Assembly (NCBI RefSeq): GCF_027533625.1
Contig: NZ_JAQAGZ010000017.1
Span: 1-64,000 of the forward strand
Reading direction: 5' to 3'
DNA length: 64,000 bases
Source of the DNA: Paenibacillus gyeongsangnamensis
GTDB lineage: Bacteria > Bacillota > Bacilli > Paenibacillales > NBRC-103111
This document shows positions 52,448 to 61,857 of the stretch, in pieces. The first letter of the stretch is position 1. Each line of letters starts with the position of its first letter. The notes beneath the pieces were generated by a model. It was not told where the DNA came from, did no database searches, and was given only the letters and a program-made list of their open reading frames with translations. The position numbers and the translations under genes are program-made.

Positions 52448-53218
52448 TTACTGCCGGGCCTGCCGTCTTTCCGCTAATTTCATCAGGTTATTCAGGCTGA
52501 TCTGCAGACTATCCATCGGATTGCCGGGGCACACATCCTGCTCTACGGCATACCATTCGACACCATTAGCTTCGCACCAGTCCAAGATAGGGGCAAAATC
52601 GATCGAGCCTGTTCCTACCTCGGCAAATGTCTGCTCCTCATCCGTCGTCATATCCTTCAAATGGATAATCGGCATCCGGTTGGCATAAGGCTCAAGGAAC
52701 AATAAAGGATCGCGGTTTCCTTTCTTCACCCAGTAAACATCAATTTCCGCCAGCACCCGATTGTCCGCAGCAGGCTCCAGCAAATATTCAAGCGCCAGCT
52801 TGCCTTCCACATGGGACTCCAGCTCAAAAGCATGGTTATGATAGCTGATCCGGAATCCTTCCGGCGCCAATTTACGGGCAACCTCATTCAAAAATCCTCT
52901 AACCGACCGGTAGCCTTCCTCCGTCCGCAGTTCTTTGCCGATCACCTTAAGCACAATATCCCTTGTCTCAAACAGCTTCGCCTCATTAACTACTTCGTCT
53001 AACTCATTCTGCAGTCGGTTAAGCGGTACATGAATTCCGGCGGCTTGCAGCCCTGTCTCCCGCATAACGGCGGCAATCTCCCGAGAATCGTAACCAAGTA
53101 GTCCGGAAATCTGAACTCCGGCCCAGCCCATCCGCTTCAGCTCCCTCAATATTCCGGGAAAATCGTCCCTGCATAAATCTCTGACCGTACTTAATTGTGC
53201 CGCAAATTTTCGATGCAC
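52448..53218 (-). CDS. sugar phosphate isomerase/epimerase (TIM barrel)
   Basis: A 256-residue TIM-barrel protein of the xylose-isomerase-like family (IolE/YcjR-type). It shows VQISGLLGYDSREIAAVMRE (about 35-55), FRISYHNHAFELE (metal-site His), VLAEIDVYWVKKGNRDP (metal-site Asp), IIHLKDM and the C-terminal EWYAVEQDVCPGNPMDS. These are typical of bacterial hexulose or inosose isomerases. The start is taken at GTG 53218, eight bases after AGGAG; ATG 53224 is only two bases from it. It appears monocistronic, with the IS-end cluster downstream and the MEKHL-gene terminator upstream. Confidence 0.88.
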   Translation of the reverse strand: MHRKFAAQLSTVRDLCRDDFPGILRELKRMGWAGVQISGLLGYDSREIAAVMRETGLQAAGIHVPLNRLQNELDEVVNEAKLFETRDIVLKVIGKELRTEEGYRSVRGFLNEVARKLAPEGFRISYHNHAFELESHVEGKLALEYLLEPAADNRVLAEIDVYWVKKGNRDPLLFLEPYANRMPIIHLKDMTTDEEQTFAEVGTGSIDFAPILDWCEANGVEWYAVEQDVCPGNPMDSLQISLNNLMKLAERRQARQ

Positions 53219-53360
53219 TGCCATCACTCCTGGATTTCATATTTTGAAAGCTGCCGCTTTCCCTTGATTATAGCAATCGCCTAAATCGGGAGATACACAA
53301 GTTTTTAGTGATATTCTACATATATTTAGGTAATGGGATGATCGTATATCCTTCTGAAAA

Positions 53361-53392
53361 AAAGGCCAACCAGATAAGTCTGGCTGGCCTTT
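53361..53392 (-). terminator. terminator after the MEKHL gene
   Basis: AAAGGCCAACCAGA/TCTGGCTGGCCTTT is a 14-bp stem with one mismatch and a TAAG loop. On the minus strand it continues into a run of T's. Confidence 0.85.
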
Positions 53393-53550
53393 CAACGAGT
53401 GAGGCTGTCATTTACGCTTTCCATTGTATTTACAAAATCGGATGATCCGCTCCTCAACGATTTGCGAATCTGGCGTCCGAACTCCGTCGATTCCCGGATA
53501 TGCAAAAAAACAGCCTGACATCCCACATTAAGGAGATGAGGCTGATCTCC

Positions 53551-54015
53551 TTAATCAATCAAACGATGCTCCCGGAACGCGGCGGCCTGCCCGTGGAAAT
53601 TGCCGTGTTCATCGACGAGATTCCATACCGTTGTTTGCACGATATAAAATCTGCGGCCGGTGCTGGAAATCCGAATTCCCGTGTAATTGTCAATATAGCC
53701 GTGGCTGCTGACAGCTCTTAGGAAGCTTTCTCGTTCCTCGCGTTTCATCGGTTCTGCGGTTAGCCGCGACGGAGTGCTTATGAACGTCCCCCAATCCATC
53801 TCCCAAAGCTCCATCGCCGCCAGGTTGCCGAAATTCAAGATCGGATCGCTCTCCGTTCCATGGGAGAGTACAACGATGGGAGCCTTTAGCAGCTGCTCGA
53901 ATGCCTTGCCGGGTTCTACCGTTTCAACTATTAGAGATTTTCCAGTCCATCTCCGATAGCTGTCCATAATCAGTCTGGCATGCCCATCGGTTGCTCCAAT
54001 GCCTGTATAATTCAT
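53551..54015 (-). CDS. MEKHL domain-containing protein
   Basis: A 154-residue PAS-like protein consisting almost only of an MEKHL domain (IVVLSHGTESDPILNFGNLA near 47-67; AMELWEMDWGTFISTPSRLT; FLRAVSSHGYIDNYTGIRIS; RRFYIVQTTVWNLVDEHG). In plants the domain is at the end of HD-ZIP III proteins; bacterial members are small and of unknown role, possibly redox or ligand sensing. No output domain is attached. It starts with ATG at 54015 after AGGAGG twelve bases upstream. Confidence 0.85.
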   Translation of the reverse strand: MNYTGIGATDGHARLIMDSYRRWTGKSLIVETVEPGKAFEQLLKAPIVVLSHGTESDPILNFGNLAAMELWEMDWGTFISTPSRLTAEPMKREERESFLRAVSSHGYIDNYTGIRISSTGRRFYIVQTTVWNLVDEHGNFHGQAAAFREHRLID

Positions 54016-54098
54016 GTGATAAGTTATCCTCCTTAGCTTGTCTCCGCATAAAAGGAAGTCATGACTGCCGATGCATATTATACCTAATCGCCGGTGCG

Positions 54099-54458
54099 TT
54101 GTTCAATATTAAGACACCGCTTCTTATTATTTTTCTTTTTGTATGCAGTTTCACCTATATGGCGAGTCAATACATCACGAGCGGCCCTCCTGGGAACATT
54201 CATTTTTTTGTCGTATGTACGCTCATCTTCTTTGTTCATCTCTTTACGCACATCGGCCAAGCGATCTTTTTCCGCAGATTAACCCCGGGAGCTCTGACAT
54301 CCGCACTCCTCGTTCTCCCCTACTGTCTTATTTTGTATCAGCAATTGTTCCAAAACCATATCGTCACATGGGGTATGATCGTAATAAGCTTGCCTTTTGC
54401 AGTATTGATTGTACCGGTCCTTTTGACAGCCCATTGGATCGGGAGAAACGTCGTATGA
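54099..54458 (+). CDS. short membrane protein, C-terminal HXXEE-like
   Basis: A hydrophobic frame of about 119 residues with four predicted helices. The stretch FFVHLFTHIGQAIFFRRLTP followed by ALLVLPYCLILYQQLF looks like the second half of HXXEE-domain membrane proteins. The N-terminal HxxEE-containing helix is not found, so the gene may be truncated, or the start (TTG 54099, weak site; frame open to 53991) may be wrong. It ends 28 bp before the TetR gene and is likely co-transcribed with it. Confidence 0.5.
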   Translation: MFNIKTPLLIIFLFVCSFTYMASQYITSGPPGNIHFFVVCTLIFFVHLFTHIGQAIFFRRLTPGALTSALLVLPYCLILYQQLFQNHIVTWGMIVISLPFAVLIVPVLLTAHWIGRNVV

Positions 54459-54486
54459 CATTGAATCATGGAGTGGAGTGAAAAAG

Positions 54487-55035
54487 ATGGCAAGAACCTC
54501 AGTCAAGAAAGAGGCGATTCTGCAAGCTGCTTTGGAGCTGTTCGCCGAGAAAGGGTTTTCGGCCACGGCTACAAAAGAAATCGCGGAACGCAGTGGTACG
54601 GCGGAAGGGCTCCTATTCTATTATTTCAAAGATAAGAGAGAGTTGTTAATGCAGGTGGTTCGGACGTTCTCCTTTCATCATGCCATTCAAGAGAAAGAGA
54701 GCGCTTTAGACCGATTGGACGCAGAATCGGCGCTGATGGAATACGGGAGAGCATACTTGTCTTTTCTTCGTGAGCATCGTTCCTATCTGCTATTGATCTG
54801 GTCACCTGAGCTGATGGCCGACAATGAGATTTCCAAGGAAGTCGCGGGGCTTGTCGAGAGAATAGTTAGCGGAGCCGCCAGGCTATTAGAGAGAGCGGCG
54901 AGGAATAAGCCGGTTAGCCCACAGTCCTTGGAGGCGGCAGCCGGCATGATGCTATCCTCCCTGCTAACGTACTCCGCCGTCGGCATCCGGTTAGGGGGTA
55001 GAGCACTTGAGCGGGACGATATATTCGTGAGGTAG
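54487..55035 (+). CDS. TetR/AcrR family transcriptional regulator
   Basis: A 182-residue regulator. The N-terminal helix-turn-helix is AILQAALELFAEKGFSATAT plus KEIAERSGTAEGLLFYYFKD (about 10-50), the standard TetR_N pattern. The C-terminal ligand domain is helical with no strong signature. The start at ATG 54487 has GGAGTG six bases upstream; the GTG at 54478 overlaps it. It probably controls the membrane protein just upstream, as is common for TetR genes beside exporters. Confidence 0.9.
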   Translation: MARTSVKKEAILQAALELFAEKGFSATATKEIAERSGTAEGLLFYYFKDKRELLMQVVRTFSFHHAIQEKESALDRLDAESALMEYGRAYLSFLREHRSYLLLIWSPELMADNEISKEVAGLVERIVSGAARLLERAARNKPVSPQSLEAAAGMMLSSLLTYSAVGIRLGGRALERDDIFVR

Positions 55036-55234
55036 TGACCATTTTGCTGAAGGGACTTTGAGATCACATAAAAGCGTCACGGACTCCGGAACCGTTCACC
55101 CATTTAGACGGCAGCGGGCCCGGTCTTCCTCATTTTTCCGTCGGACCTTGAAGGCTCGCATTTCAATTGGAGTAATAGTATGATCAATGTTAGCAGAATG
55201 GTATTTACTACATGATCAAGGAGGAACGAATGAT

Positions 55235-56854
55235 TTGAAGAAGAGTTTAACTCTGATCACCGCAGCAGCCATGGCTTTTTCTATGTTAGCTTCATCCGCT
55301 ATGGCCGGCACAACAAAAACAACTTCCGACTATAAAGATTTGACCAATCTTGACCCGGGATTAAAATCCAAGCTCGACGTCCTTCTCTCTAATGGCATTT
55401 TCGAAGGGATCACAGACGATAGCTTCGGCATCTCGCAGCCTATGACAAGAGCTCAATTCGCGAAGGTTGCTTGTCTGGTTTTCGGGCTTCCGGTAAACCA
55501 AACCGTTCGGACTTCCAGCTTCTCGGATGTCCGTACGGATGATCCTGTGAGCGGCTGGGCGGTTTCCTATATCGAAGCGGCCAAGAAAGCCGGGCTCATT
55601 GACGGAAAGACTGACAGTACCTTTGCGCCTGGAGAGAATGTAACCATTGGGCAGTTGGATAAGGTGTTCATTAATGGACTTGGCCGAAAAGTGAATGTCG
55701 ATTCGAATCCCTGGTATGCCGATGCCGTCAAGCAAGCGACCGATCTGAACATCCATCCGGCTAACAAGAACGGAGCTGCTTCGGCTACACGTGCCGACCT
55801 GGTTACGGGTGCCTATGGTTCCTGGATGGCCAACCGCAATTCAAAGGAACAAGATCAGGTGTCCGTCATATCCGCTCAAGCATCCGGCGATCAAGCCGTA
55901 CAGGTTACTTTGGACAAATCCGTCGACATATCAAAGGCCTCGTTGACTCTTAAACAAGGAGATGCAGTCATTCCGACCGTAATTACGTGGTCCAGCGATA
56001 CGAAATCGGCTGCATTAACCTTAATCGGAGACGCTAAGCTATCCGGTGGAGATTACAACGTCACCTTGAGCGGTCTCGATTCCATCAAAACCGCATCCAC
56101 TGCTTTTACCGTTCCATCTTCTGCGCCTGCAGGCGGTTTGAACTATTCCGTTACCAATGCATACGATTTAAGTAGCGTGATCGATAACGGGCTAACGGCG
56201 ATGGCGACTGGGGCCGACGGTTATGCAACGAAATCGGAGGTTGAAGATCCTACGGTCAGTAAGTTCGCCAAGGAAATTATACTGACAGCCGCTACAACTT
56301 CCGGAAATGAGGTCGCTTTGCCCGGTATGATTCAGTCGATCGCCTCAACGAACCCCGCTGTCGTCAAAGCAGTCGTTTCCTTTGATCACAGAGGTTATAT
56401 CCTAGGCAAAAAGCCCGGGAAGGCGACGGTAAGCATCATTTTCACAACCTTGAACGGCGGCAGCAAGCAATTGTCTATACCTATTAATGTGAAAGATGAC
56501 GCCGTTACCGGCCAGCTTGTTGAAGCAAGGGAAACCTCTATCGAGCAGAACTTGACCGTCACCGGCGGCGTATATACCGCTCAATTCAATGCGTACAGTG
56601 AAATGGATTTGAAAGTAACCGATAATTACGGTATTACCTACGAGCCTGGTGAAGTTCAGAAATACAATTTTGCATTAGGGACGATATTCATTCCGGAATA
56701 TATTGTTGGAGACTCCAAAGGTCCGATAGGCAGTGTCTCAATTGATAAAGACGGAACCGTTCATGTCACCGGCAATGTGACTCAATTCAATCTGACGGCC
56801 ATCCTGCCTACTGGGAAGCGGGCCACTTCCGAGGTTAAAATACGAAAGCCGTAA
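55235..56854 (+). CDS. S-layer homology (SLH) domain protein
   Basis: A 539-residue exported protein. The start is TTG at 55235, about ten bases after AAGGAGG, and gives a Sec signal peptide (KKSLTLITAAAMAFSMLASSAMA). Three SLH repeats occupy about residues 35-205 (FGISQPMTRAQFAKVACLVF; FAPGENVTIGQLDKVFINGL; YADAVKQATDLNIHPA). They anchor proteins to pyruvylated secondary cell-wall polymer. After them come Ig-like segments (LSGGDYNVTLSGLDSIK and IASTNPAVVKAVVSF, a Big_2-like repeat). It is a wall-attached surface protein of unknown substrate. Confidence 0.88.
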   Translation: MKKSLTLITAAAMAFSMLASSAMAGTTKTTSDYKDLTNLDPGLKSKLDVLLSNGIFEGITDDSFGISQPMTRAQFAKVACLVFGLPVNQTVRTSSFSDVRTDDPVSGWAVSYIEAAKKAGLIDGKTDSTFAPGENVTIGQLDKVFINGLGRKVNVDSNPWYADAVKQATDLNIHPANKNGAASATRADLVTGAYGSWMANRNSKEQDQVSVISAQASGDQAVQVTLDKSVDISKASLTLKQGDAVIPTVITWSSDTKSAALTLIGDAKLSGGDYNVTLSGLDSIKTASTAFTVPSSAPAGGLNYSVTNAYDLSSVIDNGLTAMATGADGYATKSEVEDPTVSKFAKEIILTAATTSGNEVALPGMIQSIASTNPAVVKAVVSFDHRGYILGKKPGKATVSIIFTTLNGGSKQLSIPINVKDDAVTGQLVEARETSIEQNLTVTGGVYTAQFNAYSEMDLKVTDNYGITYEPGEVQKYNFALGTIFIPEYIVGDSKGPIGSVSIDKDGTVHVTGNVTQFNLTAILPTGKRATSEVKIRKP

Positions 56855-57060
56855 GCTAAGATGATACGGACAATGGGCAGGAAGGTTCTTATCTAAGCAT
56901 TGGAGAAAATACCGTTTGAGGAGCTGCCGCATCTGCTCCTTATTCGTTTTTCGTACTCTTCATTCTGACTGTAATTTTTACATTTCTTTAACTATTCTTA
57001 AAATCTTACATGTTATACTATAAGTTGTTCATTTACTTTATTTGCCGAGGGAGATGTAGC

Positions 57061-57882
57061 ATGGATTTTATTCAGACGGTCATATTTGCTGTGATCCAAG
57101 GAATCACCGAGCTGTTTCCGATTAGCAGTGTGGCCCATGGTGTATTGACTCCTTATGTTTTTCACTGGAATTTGAGTCCCGAATTTTTAAAGGAGCACTT
57201 TTTACCATACGTGGTTATGCTGCACTTAGGCACGGCCATCGCTCTGCTTGCCTTTTTCAGCCGCGATTGGCTAACAATGCTTCGTGCGCTGTTTTCAGGC
57301 GGCGTGTCCCAATCTAGAAAAATTTTATTGCTCGTGATCGTAGGAACGATACCGGCAGCATTGCTTGGCGTCATTTTCGAAAAGAAGCTTAGTAACATGT
57401 TCAGCAGCGTTACCAGTGCGGCGATATTTCTTATTGTTAACGGCTTCTTGCTTTATTTCGGCGAGAAAGCTTCCGGCCAGGGCACTAAAGAGGTTGAAGA
57501 TTTAAGTTATGGACAAGCCCTCATTATCGGTCTGTTTCAATCCTTGGCGTTAGTGCCTGGTTTTTCGAGATCGGGCTCCAGCATGACTGCAGGATTTTGG
57601 ATGGGACTAAGGCATGAAGCTGCCGCCCGTTTTTCGATGCTGTTAGCCACCCCGATTATCGTGGGCGCAGGTATTTTGGAGGTTCCCAAGCTAAAAACCG
57701 GCATGCATGGGCTGCTCGGAATGTCCATCCTGGGTGGTATCTTTTCGGGGATATTTGCTTTGATCGCCGTATGGATCCTAATGAAGTGGTTTAAAAAGCA
57801 CGAGTTTAAGGCGATGAGACCTTTTGCCTATTATTGCTGGATCGTCGGCGTGATCGTTCTCTTGTCTGTTTATGCATTTTAA
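57061..57882 (+). CDS. uppP: undecaprenyl-diphosphatase
   Basis: A 273-residue polytopic membrane protein of the UppP/BacA family, which removes one phosphate from undecaprenyl diphosphate to recycle the lipid carrier for cell-wall synthesis. Both family motifs are seen: ITELFPISSVAHG near 17-29 (Glu-containing) and LVPGFSRSGSSMTAGFWMGL near 165-185 (Arg-Ser-Gly-Ser). About eight membrane helices. The start at 57061 has GAGGGAG upstream; the frame runs 17 codons further. It also gives bacitracin resistance when overexpressed. It follows a surface SLH protein gene by about 200 bp. Confidence 0.93.
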   Translation: MDFIQTVIFAVIQGITELFPISSVAHGVLTPYVFHWNLSPEFLKEHFLPYVVMLHLGTAIALLAFFSRDWLTMLRALFSGGVSQSRKILLLVIVGTIPAALLGVIFEKKLSNMFSSVTSAAIFLIVNGFLLYFGEKASGQGTKEVEDLSYGQALIIGLFQSLALVPGFSRSGSSMTAGFWMGLRHEAAARFSMLLATPIIVGAGILEVPKLKTGMHGLLGMSILGGIFSGIFALIAVWILMKWFKKHEFKAMRPFAYYCWIVGVIVLLSVYAF

Positions 57883-57903
57883 TGGAATGAGTGGAAATTG
57901 GAA

Positions 57904-57946
57904 AAGTCAAGCTAAACGAAGAAATTCGTTAAGCTTGACTTTTTTT
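57904..57946 (+). terminator. terminator after uppP
   Basis: AGTCAAGCTAAACG pairs with CGTTAAGCTTGACT (mismatches in the middle) around an eight-base loop, followed by a run of T's, 22 bp past the stop. Confidence 0.85.
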
Positions 57947-58100
57947 ATTGTCTGGATTTGCTATAATAAACGCTTTTTAAATCCGCTCTGATCATATTTT
58001 GGTAATAAGTTGCAAAAGCAAAACTGCCGATTAGGCAGACTCCCCTTTCATTGATACCCACAATCAAAGCATGAGCCGTTGAACTTGGGCGGCAGCATTC

Positions 58101-58226
58101 TTAGCTCTCATCCTTATCTGATTTAAATTGCTGACTGGCCGTTTCTTTTTTCCAATGTTCTAACTTATGCGGACTGATTCCTAACTGGAGAACAATTTCT
58201 TCAATGCTTAACGTTTTTTTGTCCAC
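58101..58226 (-). CDS. 41-residue protein with a helix-turn-helix-like core
   Basis: A short minus-strand frame starts with GTG at 58226, eight bases after AAAGGAG, and gives MDKKTLSIEEIVLQLGISPH followed by KLEHWKKETASQ and an acidic tail. The ISIEEIVLQLGISPHKLEHW stretch looks like a MerR/HTH_17-type recognition helix pair. It is too short for a complete repressor. A CTGCC/GGCAG hairpin followed by TTTTGC lies about 60 bp downstream (58019-58041) and could be its terminator. The ribosome binding site and terminator support a real gene; the function is unknown. Confidence 0.5.
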   Translation of the reverse strand: MDKKTLSIEEIVLQLGISPHKLEHWKKETASQQFKSDKDES

Positions 58227-58548
58227 ACAATCGTCTCCTTTGGAAGTAGGAGGAACAACCCCCTATGGAAGTGAAAGGTGGTCGGTTGCACTACTCGCTC
58301 CCTCGGGTCCAAGTGCCCATGTACAGATCCGAATTCATAGCGACCACGTTATTTACAAAAAGGAATCCTTATTTCCGCGTCATTCCGATCCATTGATCTC
58401 ATTATAAAGCATAAGACCGCTCCAATTATCTCAATTTGCGTCTCAATAATTTCTCATTTCAGTCGCTGCTGTCTCACCCCGAGAGAGGAATTCAAATCAT
58501 AGATGTCGAATAATATGGACGTAATTTAGGATTAAGGTGGGGGACGTT

Positions 58549-60615
58549 GTGGGGAATTTAAAAGAAGCCTTGCTCATAGAGAGAAGCCGTCTCTTCGTCG
58601 GCCGGCAGGCGGAAATCGCATATGTAAACAAGTGGCTCAGCAAGCCCAATGCTCCTACTGAGGCGGTATTCGTCTCCGGTATGGGAGGAATCGGAAAGTC
58701 CGCTCTGCTGCTTAAATTTCTGGATATGGCGCAAGATGCAGGAGCACAGTGTCTTTGGCTGGATAGCCGTGTCTGCAAGGATTCTCCCAGCGGGTTTCTT
58801 GATGTCGTTCATTCCCTTCTAATGAAGCATACCGTTTCGGAATCCGCCTTCAAAGACCCCATGACAGAAATAATGGAGATGATCGCCAGTCGGCGAACCG
58901 TTCTTTGCATCGATAATTACGAAGCCCTTAACTCCATCGAGGGATGGCTTCGGGAAGTGTTCCTCCCCGAACTGCCTGCCACCGAAGCATTCATCGTACT
59001 GGCGGGCAGACAGCCTTTATCTTTGGAATGGCAGAACGACATCGCATGGCGCAGCCGGCTGAGAATCATGCACTTGGAGCCTTTGTCGCGGATGGAGATG
59101 TGGAACTATTATTCAAATCTAGGATTGGAGGATACCGAAGCAATCGAGACGCTCATTCAGGATACTCATGGCCATCCGCTTGCGATGGCTTTGGCTGCAG
59201 AGAATGTAAACCGGACGGAACGATCCGAAAAAAGCGGCGCCTGGCCGGTATCCCGAGTCGTAAGCGCCCAACTGCTGCGGGAGGTGGTCTCCCCCGATTT
59301 TCATGAAATTCTGGATCTGCTGACCATTTTACCGCAGGCTAACCAGGACACGTTAAATCGTCTCCTCTCCGCGCCTTTAAAGATCACTCAACTTCACCAG
59401 TTAAGCCAGCTCTCGTTCATCCGGCCGACGATGGAAGGCTTTGCGCTTCACGACGTCGCCAGGGAGCATTTGCTGAGTGATTTTCAAAGCCGTGAACCCG
59501 AGCGTTTTCAAACCTTACGCCGGCGCATCGTAGAGGATTCGTGCACATTGTTCAGAACCGTCAAGCCCCATGAAAAAAACGGGATCGCCGCGGCGCTGCT
59601 TTCGATTTGTAAGGATGCTCTGCCAAACGGCTTTTATGGAAACAACGTTCCGGCCTCTTTTGATATGTATCGCAAAGTGGATCTGCCCTATTTGCATAAA
59701 CTGTTAGTGGAGGAAAGAGCGCAGCAAGCCATTTCATTGGAATCGGAAGAGAAGGCGCATCAATTGCTCGACGAGCTGGCGGAACGCTTCCCCGAGAGCA
59801 TTCGAGTATTTCGCTCGAACGAAGACATTCCGATTATGTTCCATGCGGGTCTTCTGCTTTATCAAGATACATTTAGCTTTTTGCAAGCCTATATTCCCAG
59901 CGTACTCGAAGCTTGCTTTCCTGATGAAGCCGGCCGTATTTCCCTTCTGCGTCATGAAGAAGCGGAGACCTACTATCATTTTCTTGGCGGCGTCGCTGCC
60001 GACGATTTGAACTACACGCCCAAACAATTGTTTGAGCTCATGTTTACTGACGGGTTTTCCCGGATTGTCAGTATGGGGACCCGCCTTACGCTAACAACGA
60101 ACAGCGACAACCTGAAGGCGAAATTCCAGTCTCTCGGTTTTCAAACCAGATGGCTGCGCCATCTTCCTTCAGACCACCCGGCCCATGGAGATACCGTGCT
60201 GGAGCTTGATTTGCGTACGAGGGATTTTGGGGCGTGGGTCGTTTCCTTCCTGGATGCTTCGGCAGTTGAGCATCGTCCCGTTCCTTCGGATGCAATGCTT
60301 CAACCGGAGGATTTGAAAGCGGCTTTGCTCGTCCTTGACGATCCGGATGCACTCGGAAGGACTGCGGTAGCGCGTTGGTTAAACAGGAGCGGCAGCGAAG
60401 TCCAGAGCATGCTAAGCGGGCTGCTGCGTTCCGCCCAGCCCCCTTCCCCGCTCAGCCGCAGGAATCAAAACCTGCTCCATTTGTTGCACGCCCACCCTTC
60501 CTTAAGCCCGGATGCCGCTGCCTCCAGGCTTCATGTCAGCCGGGCCACCTATTACCGCCATCTGAGTGAGACGATGGATAAAACGATTACGCTTCTGGGC
60601 CGGTATCGTAATTAG
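58549..60615 (+). CDS. STAND-type P-loop ATPase with C-terminal helix-turn-helix
   Basis: A 688-residue protein. The N-terminal half is a STAND/AAA-like NTPase: Walker A GMGGIGKSALLLKF (about 45-58), Walker B TVLCIDNYEAL (about 120), sensor region FIVLAGRQPLSLEWQ and a winged-helix-like part to about 320. The middle (330-580) is of unknown fold, and a part near 470-560 looks like a GNAT-type fold. The C-terminal 60 residues (PDAAASRLHVSRATYYRHLS) form a helix-turn-helix. This layout fits signal-responsive transcription regulators such as MalT-like or SARP-type proteins. The start is GTG at 58549, after AAGGTGG eight bases upstream; GTG 58537 is also possible. Confidence 0.7.
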   Translation: MGNLKEALLIERSRLFVGRQAEIAYVNKWLSKPNAPTEAVFVSGMGGIGKSALLLKFLDMAQDAGAQCLWLDSRVCKDSPSGFLDVVHSLLMKHTVSESAFKDPMTEIMEMIASRRTVLCIDNYEALNSIEGWLREVFLPELPATEAFIVLAGRQPLSLEWQNDIAWRSRLRIMHLEPLSRMEMWNYYSNLGLEDTEAIETLIQDTHGHPLAMALAAENVNRTERSEKSGAWPVSRVVSAQLLREVVSPDFHEILDLLTILPQANQDTLNRLLSAPLKITQLHQLSQLSFIRPTMEGFALHDVAREHLLSDFQSREPERFQTLRRRIVEDSCTLFRTVKPHEKNGIAAALLSICKDALPNGFYGNNVPASFDMYRKVDLPYLHKLLVEERAQQAISLESEEKAHQLLDELAERFPESIRVFRSNEDIPIMFHAGLLLYQDTFSFLQAYIPSVLEACFPDEAGRISLLRHEEAETYYHFLGGVAADDLNYTPKQLFELMFTDGFSRIVSMGTRLTLTTNSDNLKAKFQSLGFQTRWLRHLPSDHPAHGDTVLELDLRTRDFGAWVVSFLDASAVEHRPVPSDAMLQPEDLKAALLVLDDPDALGRTAVARWLNRSGSEVQSMLSGLLRSAQPPSPLSRRNQNLLHLLHAHPSLSPDAAASRLHVSRATYYRHLSETMDKTITLLGRYRN

Positions 60616-60733
60616 GAACATGTTACTCTAACCGCTAACGTCGTATCAGCACAAACGTCCCATACCGCCGAAAATCGGTGGAATGGGATGTTTGACGCTC
60701 AGGTCCGTACCAATTAATCGGCCATAGCAAGCT

Positions 60734-61741
60734 CTAGCGCTGCCTGGCTCCGGACATGGTTAAAAAAACTTTCCCGCGGTTTCCGCTGCCGGATTGGGCC
60801 GTACGTACAGCCTCTTGAACGGACGTTAATGGATATTCACACTGCGGCGGCATAAGGCTTAACCGTTTCTCGCTGATTAAGCCGATTAAATGGCCGAACG
60901 TTTGCTGCCATGTTCGTATGGAAACCCGTTCGTTCCAATGACGCAAGTAAAATAAGTTCGCATGGACTTTAGTCGTTTGCGCGATATGCGCCCAGTTGAC
61001 GGGAATGCCCGATAATAGACCGATGGTGATGAACAACCCGCCGGACTTTACGCATGAGGCTAGCTCGGTGCCGGACGAGCCTCCGATGGAATCGATCGCA
61101 GCCGTCGCCCCTGCCCCGTTCGTTAGCTCCATAACGGCGGAATGCAATCGCTCCTCTGCCGTATTGATCACTTGAGAAGCGCCGAGGTTCAGAAGCTCAT
61201 CCGTGTAGGTATGATTCCTCGTGACGGCGATCATCCGAAAACCGAGCAGCTTGGATAATTGGGCCGCAATCCGGCCGATCGAAGAGCCACAGGCATTGAC
61301 CAATAAAATGTCATCCGGCTTCAAGCTTAACACCTCCGTACAGAGGATCCATGCCGTAACCGGATTGATATATAATTGTGCGGCTGTATAATCGTCCATC
61401 GTCCCTGGAATCGGTATCGTCCATTGCGCTTGGGTACTGACATATTGCTGCCAGGTGCCTTCTCCCCGCAAGGGCAGCACGCGCTTGCCGATCAAGTCCT
61501 TTGATACCTTCGGACCGACTTCTTCTACTATACCAACCCCTTCATAACCGGGAATAGCCGGTAAAGAAATGCGATGTGCATAAGCCCCGGTAATCGGGAT
61601 GAGGTCGGATGGATTGATGGGAGCAGCGGTCATGCGAACACGAACTTCTCCCTGCTTGAGCGGACTGTGCATTTTGCCCTCCACTCTCAATACATCCTGC
61701 GGCTTGCCGAATTGATAGAATGCAACACACTTGGATTCCAA
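60734..61741 (-). CDS. MDR-family (zinc-independent quinone/enoyl reductase-like) oxidoreductase
   Basis: A 335-residue NAD(P)H-dependent oxidoreductase of the medium-chain dehydrogenase family. It has the N-terminal ITGAYAHRISLPAIPGYEGVGIVEEVG catalytic domain and a Rossmann-type motif in LLVNACGSSIGRIAAQLSKLLG (about 145-165), where the usual GxGxxG is altered to CGSSIG. No structural-zinc Cys cluster is seen, so it resembles quinone oxidoreductase or MECR-type enoyl-thioester reductases. The start is TTG at 61741, with AAAGGAG eight bases upstream. It converges on the ATPase gene, with a stem near 60655-60695 between. Confidence 0.88.
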   Translation of the reverse strand: MESKCVAFYQFGKPQDVLRVEGKMHSPLKQGEVRVRMTAAPINPSDLIPITGAYAHRISLPAIPGYEGVGIVEEVGPKVSKDLIGKRVLPLRGEGTWQQYVSTQAQWTIPIPGTMDDYTAAQLYINPVTAWILCTEVLSLKPDDILLVNACGSSIGRIAAQLSKLLGFRMIAVTRNHTYTDELLNLGASQVINTAEERLHSAVMELTNGAGATAAIDSIGGSSGTELASCVKSGGLFITIGLLSGIPVNWAHIAQTTKVHANLFYLRHWNERVSIRTWQQTFGHLIGLISEKRLSLMPPQCEYPLTSVQEAVRTAQSGSGNRGKVFLTMSGARQR

Positions 61742-61857
61742 CGAACTTGCTCCTTTGATAGACGAATTTCCTCCTGATTATACCATCTTCCGATCCAAGA
61801 AGGGACCGTCCGGCAATAGTGTTCCTTATCTCTTTTTTGAGATTCAAAAATAAGAAA

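Noticed and set aside
58265..58396. 43-residue plus-strand frame after AGGAGG (MEVKGGRLHYSLPRVQV...)
   Set aside because: The ribosome binding site is 11 bases away, composition is unremarkable and no conservation can be checked.
60655..60695. Stem GTCCCAT..ATGGGAT between the ATPase and oxidoreductase genes
   Set aside because: It may end both genes but has several mismatches and no T-run on either side, so I do not list it as a firm terminator.
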